A stretch of 64,000 nt of DNA. It comes from Alkalicoccus urumqiensis (GTDB lineage Bacteria > Bacillota > Bacilli > Bacillales > Salisediminibacteriaceae). Location of the stretch: assembly GCF_002993335.1 (NCBI RefSeq), contig NZ_PVNS01000003.1, positions 124,001 through 188,000 of the forward strand. Reading direction: 5' to 3'. Both the position numbers and the translations under genes were made by a program. The stretch's first letter is position 1; every line of letters starts with the position of its first letter. Shown here piece by piece: positions 61,420 to 64,000 of this stretch. The notes under the pieces were generated by a model. The model searched no databases. It had not been told where the DNA came from and worked only from the letters and a program-made list of their open reading frames with translations.

Positions 61420-62528
61420 GACGGAGAAGCCACCTCTTCATAAAAGGAGAGGAGCTGGGCGGAGGGGGCGTCCCAGCCGATACTCCGGCTTTCTTCGGCC
61501 GCCAGTTGTCCGAGCCTGCGCCGGTAGTCTTCGTCCTGAAGCTTCGTAACGACCCGCGTAAAGTCTCCGGGCGTGTCTGCGTCATACAGGACGCCCGTTT
61601 CGCCGTCGCGTACCTGCTCCCGTGTCGGTCCACTGTCGGCCGCGATGACCGGAAGCCCCGAAGCCATCGCTTCCATGAGGACGAGGCCGAGCGTTTCGGT
61701 CGTGGATGGAAACACAAATACGTCCGAGGATGCATAGGCCGAAGCCAGCTCCTCTCCGTGCAGAAAGCCGGTAAACACGGTGTTCGTCCCGGCAAACGTC
61801 TCCTCGAGTACCGAACGGTGGGGGCCGTCACCGACCACGGCAAGACAGAAATCATCGGAGGAATCGAGTAGTTCCCGGACCGTCTCGATCTCTTTTTCCG
61901 GAGCAAGCCGGCCGACAAATAAAAGCAGTTTTTTCTCGGGCTGTCCGCCGGTGAGCCGCTCCCGCATCGACTCCTCGTACCGTTCCGGCGTGTACATCTC
62001 GGTATCCACCCCGCGCTTCCATAAATGAATGTTATGAAAACGGCGTTCTTTCAGTTCATCGAGCACCGTCTGCGACGTACATAAGTTTAGGTGGGCCCGG
62101 TTGTGAAGCGTACGCGCATACCACCAGAGGGCCGGCTTGAAAATCGATACACGGTAGTAATCGGCATATTTCGGAAAGTGGGTGTGATAGGAGGCGATGA
62201 GTGGCAGTTTCCGCCGTCTTGCTGCAAAAATGCCCGTGACACCAAGAAATGCCGGATTGACGACGTGAACGACGTCCGGTGCGAACGCATCCAGCTCCCG
62301 CCCGACCTTTTTGGAGAAGAGGGAGTACTGTTTGTCTTTGTATAAAAAGAACGTGAAAGCAGGGATGCCGGCTACGCGGCATCCCTCAAATTCCGTTACG
62401 CCCAGGTCCGGCGCAATAATTAAAATATCGTGGCCTTCCCGTTTCAGCCAGCGGATCGACGCCGTAAGTCTGGTGACAATTCCGTCGGTGGAGGGAAGGA
62501 ACGTTTCGGTAATAATGGCAATCTTCAT
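61416..62528 (-). CDS. sqdX: GT4 glycosyltransferase, SqdX/SQD2-like (putative sulfoquinovosyltransferase)
   Basis: A 370-residue GT-B transferase. KIAIITETFLPSTDGIVTRL, YHTHFPKYADYYRVSIFKPA, LFVGRLAPEKEIETVREL, GFLHGEELASAYASSDVFVF and STTETLGLVLMEAMASGLPV resemble plant SQD2 and cyanobacterial SqdX, which transfer sulfoquinovose from UDP-sulfoquinovose to diacylglycerol. Related GT4 mannosyl- or glucosyltransferases (for example PimB) share parts of these, so the assignment leans on the adjacent sqdB. ATG at 62528 with AAAGGACGCTGCCTT, 13 bases after the sqdB stop. Confidence 0.75.
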   Translation of the reverse strand: MKIAIITETFLPSTDGIVTRLTASIRWLKREGHDILIIAPDLGVTEFEGCRVAGIPAFTFFLYKDKQYSLFSKKVGRELDAFAPDVVHVVNPAFLGVTGIFAARRRKLPLIASYHTHFPKYADYYRVSIFKPALWWYARTLHNRAHLNLCTSQTVLDELKERRFHNIHLWKRGVDTEMYTPERYEESMRERLTGGQPEKKLLLFVGRLAPEKEIETVRELLDSSDDFCLAVVGDGPHRSVLEETFAGTNTVFTGFLHGEELASAYASSDVFVFPSTTETLGLVLMEAMASGLPVIAADSGPTREQVRDGETGVLYDADTPGDFTRVVTKLQDEDYRRRLGQLAAEESRSIGWDAPSAQLLSFYEEVASPS

Positions 62529-62541
62529 AAGGCAGCGTCCT

Positions 62542-63774
62542 TTATTTTGATGCTTTTTCACCTGGAATGCCCGGCTTGTGGGAGCGGGTCCAGGTGCTTC
62601 GAGCTGGAATTTTGTCCATATCGGCACGGTGGGAATATTCTTCGGCAACTTTGGTGACTTCGGTCAGCAGCCCTTCATTCAGCGTGATCGGCTGCAGCCC
62701 TTTGGAGAGGAACAGCTCGTTTTTCACGTGCAGGTCGTTTTCTGCCGCTTCGTTCCGCGGGTTGTCGACATACGCCACTTCCGCACCGGTGAGTCCGGCG
62801 ATCATCTCAGCGAGGTCGCGCACGCGGTGCGTTTCGGTCATCTGGTTAAAAATAAGTACTTTTTCGTCCGGGGACGGCGGGTGTGCGATGGCAAGTTCAA
62901 TGCAGCGCACGGTGTCCTGAATATGAATGAACGCACGTGTCTGACCACCGGTGCCGTGGACGGTCATTGGATAGCCGACGGCTGCCTGCATGAGGAAGCG
63001 GTTCAGCACGGTGCCGTAGTCGCCGTCGTAATCAAACCGGTTAATGAGCCGCTCATCGAGCTTCGTTTCTTCGGTGTTCGTTCCCCACACAATTCCCTGA
63101 TGCAGGTCTGTGATGCGGATGCGGTCGTTTTTATTGTAAAACTGGAACAACAGCTGATCCTGTGACTTCGTCATATGATATACCGAGCCGGGATTGGTCG
63201 GATAGAGAATCTGCTGCTCCACACGTTCCCCGGCTTCCGTTGTGACTTCGACATCAAGGTAGCCTTCCGGAATAGCCATGCCGGCAGTGCCGTAGCCGTA
63301 TACGCCCATCGTCCCGAGGTGGACAAGATGGATGTCGAGTCCGGACTCCACGACCGCTGCAAGCAGATTGTGGGTGGCGTTCATGTTGTTATCGACGGTG
63401 TACCGCTTATGAGCCGCACTTTTCATCGAGTAGGGCGCCGAGCGCTGTTCGGCAAAATGAACGATGGCATCCGGCTGTTCTGTTACGAGCAGATGAAGGA
63501 GCGCATCGAACTGCTCTGCAATATTGATGCGGTGGAACCGGATTGTTTTTCCAGTGATATCCTCCCATGCCTCAAGCCGTTTTCCGAGGGGCTGAATCGG
63601 CGTGAGTGACTCTGCTTCCAGTTCCACGTCAATCTCCCGGCGGGACAGATTGTCCACAATAATAACCTCGTGACCGGCATTTGATAAGTGGAGACTCGTC
63701 GGCCAGCCGCAGAATCCATCTCCTCCCATCACCATAATTTTTTTGCGCGTCTGCTTCGTTCCGCTCAAAAACAT
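62542..63774 (-). CDS. sqdB: UDP-sulfoquinovose synthase
   Basis: A 410-residue SDR-type (extended) enzyme that makes UDP-sulfoquinovose from UDP-glucose and sulfite, the committed step of sulfolipid synthesis. The NAD loop is GGDGFCGWP (17-25). Active-site residues fit SQD1: Thr155 (HLGTMGVYG), Tyr199 and Lys203 (YHMTKSQDQ). Other family blocks are HFAEQRSAPYSM, ITDLHQGIVWGTNTEET, VHGTGGQTRAFIHIQDTVRC and FNQMTETHRVRDLAEMIAGL. The C-terminal SRxxW-like tail (PARSTWTRSHKPG) matches as well. AGGGGGTT is close to the ATG at 63774; GGTGATGGGAGG follows internally. Confidence 0.88.
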   Translation of the reverse strand: MFLSGTKQTRKKIMVMGGDGFCGWPTSLHLSNAGHEVIIVDNLSRREIDVELEAESLTPIQPLGKRLEAWEDITGKTIRFHRINIAEQFDALLHLLVTEQPDAIVHFAEQRSAPYSMKSAAHKRYTVDNNMNATHNLLAAVVESGLDIHLVHLGTMGVYGYGTAGMAIPEGYLDVEVTTEAGERVEQQILYPTNPGSVYHMTKSQDQLLFQFYNKNDRIRITDLHQGIVWGTNTEETKLDERLINRFDYDGDYGTVLNRFLMQAAVGYPMTVHGTGGQTRAFIHIQDTVRCIELAIAHPPSPDEKVLIFNQMTETHRVRDLAEMIAGLTGAEVAYVDNPRNEAAENDLHVKNELFLSKGLQPITLNEGLLTEVTKVAEEYSHRADMDKIPARSTWTRSHKPGIPGEKASK

Positions 63775-63907
63775 AACCCCCTGGAACCCATCTGTTGATG
63801 AGTTTCTACATATTTAAGAACCATCTGTTTTCCATTGTACAGAGGTACGAAGGAAATTACTATTAATTTCCCGTAAAGAAAGGCGGGGAAACAGGAAGTT
63901 TTATCAA

Positions 63908-63940
63908 TGAAAAACCGCCCGGAACATCTATCCCGGACGG
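63908..63940 (-). terminator. intrinsic terminator of the gene entering from the right edge
   Basis: On the minus strand CCGTCCGG pairs with CCGGGCGG around a ten-base loop, followed by TTTTTC, just after the stop at 63950. Confidence 0.7.
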
Positions 63941-63949
63941 TGCCTGTCA

Positions 63950-64000
63950 TTAATCGCGTTTCCACCTGTACGGAAGTTTACGCACTTCCTCGAGCGACAG
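63950..64000 (-). CDS. 3' end of an unidentified minus-strand gene
   Basis: The last 16 codons read LSLEEVRKLPYRWKRD then TAA, followed closely by a terminator, which supports a genuine gene end. Too short to assign. Confidence 0.5.
   Translation of the reverse strand: MSLEEVRKLPYRWKRD

Overview
The window looks like chromosomal DNA of a GC-rich, probably halophilic or alkaliphilic member of the Bacillaceae (Alkalicoccus/Salisediminibacterium-like; the genus is a guess). Evidence: lutABC lactate genes, a KtrC-type K+ channel regulator, a class I fructose-bisphosphate aldolase, a SwrC-like RND pump beside a TetR gene, LysM/SLH cell-wall proteins, strong AGGAGG ribosome binding sites, very acidic lipoproteins, and four perfect copies of the Noc nucleoid-occlusion site ATTTCCCGGGAAAT.

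Layout. 1-4250: 3' end of a type II Wadjet anti-plasmid operon (jetC partial, jetD). 4768-7632: a membrane diguanylate cyclase and a VTT-domain protein. 7635-9154: ArsR regulator, CSC-motif permease and a small Cys-Cys protein split by a one-base slip at an A9 tract. 9182-13361: oxidoreductase, ktrC, fda and a PD-(D/E)XK nuclease. 13463-20075: isochorismatase-like hydrolase, GntR-kduD-like pair, mqo, alpha/beta hydrolase, C26 amidotransferase and TetR. 20255-27424: RND pump and lutABC. 28241-34005: a GH2 glycosidase / GPH symporter / regulator operon and an SLH-anchored polysaccharide deacetylase. 34064-46939: small membrane proteins, a LOV-GGDEF photoreceptor, DedA protein, lipoprotein, a Gfo-acyl-CoA dehydrogenase-DUF4188 run, iron alcohol dehydrogenase-rpiA-hydroxyacid dehydrogenase, and a third diguanylate cyclase. 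47366-54735: acidic PQQ-type sugar dehydrogenase, NlpC/P60 hydrolase, MBL-HhH lipoprotein with DUF3006 protein, an unrecognised protein, and a chemoreceptor. 55189-60435: two-component system with an ABC exporter. 60985-63774: a predicted sulfolipid operon (sqdB, SqdX-like glycosyltransferase, GtrA) on the minus strand.

The most unusual content is between the genes. At least twelve intergenic arrays repeat a short word about every 21 bp, which is two turns of B-DNA. The seven that are complete and intact carry nine words each, an eighth (C) has one degenerate word, and all span about 165-168 bp. One shortened step of 18-20 bp falls at the same place, between words 4 and 5 in a common orientation. 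The word differs between arrays (GGTCCG, GATCGCCAC, CGTGCCA, TGAGAC, GCGGACGTTTT families) while the spacing is kept. The 19, 20 and 22 bp steps break any reading frame, so these are not coding repeats. I know of no described element with this architecture and regard it as the main candidate for something new. Two further dispersed repeat modules, of about 150 and 85 bp, flank some of the arrays.

All positions and spacings were counted by hand from the sequence. Family assignments are from recognised motifs, not database searches.
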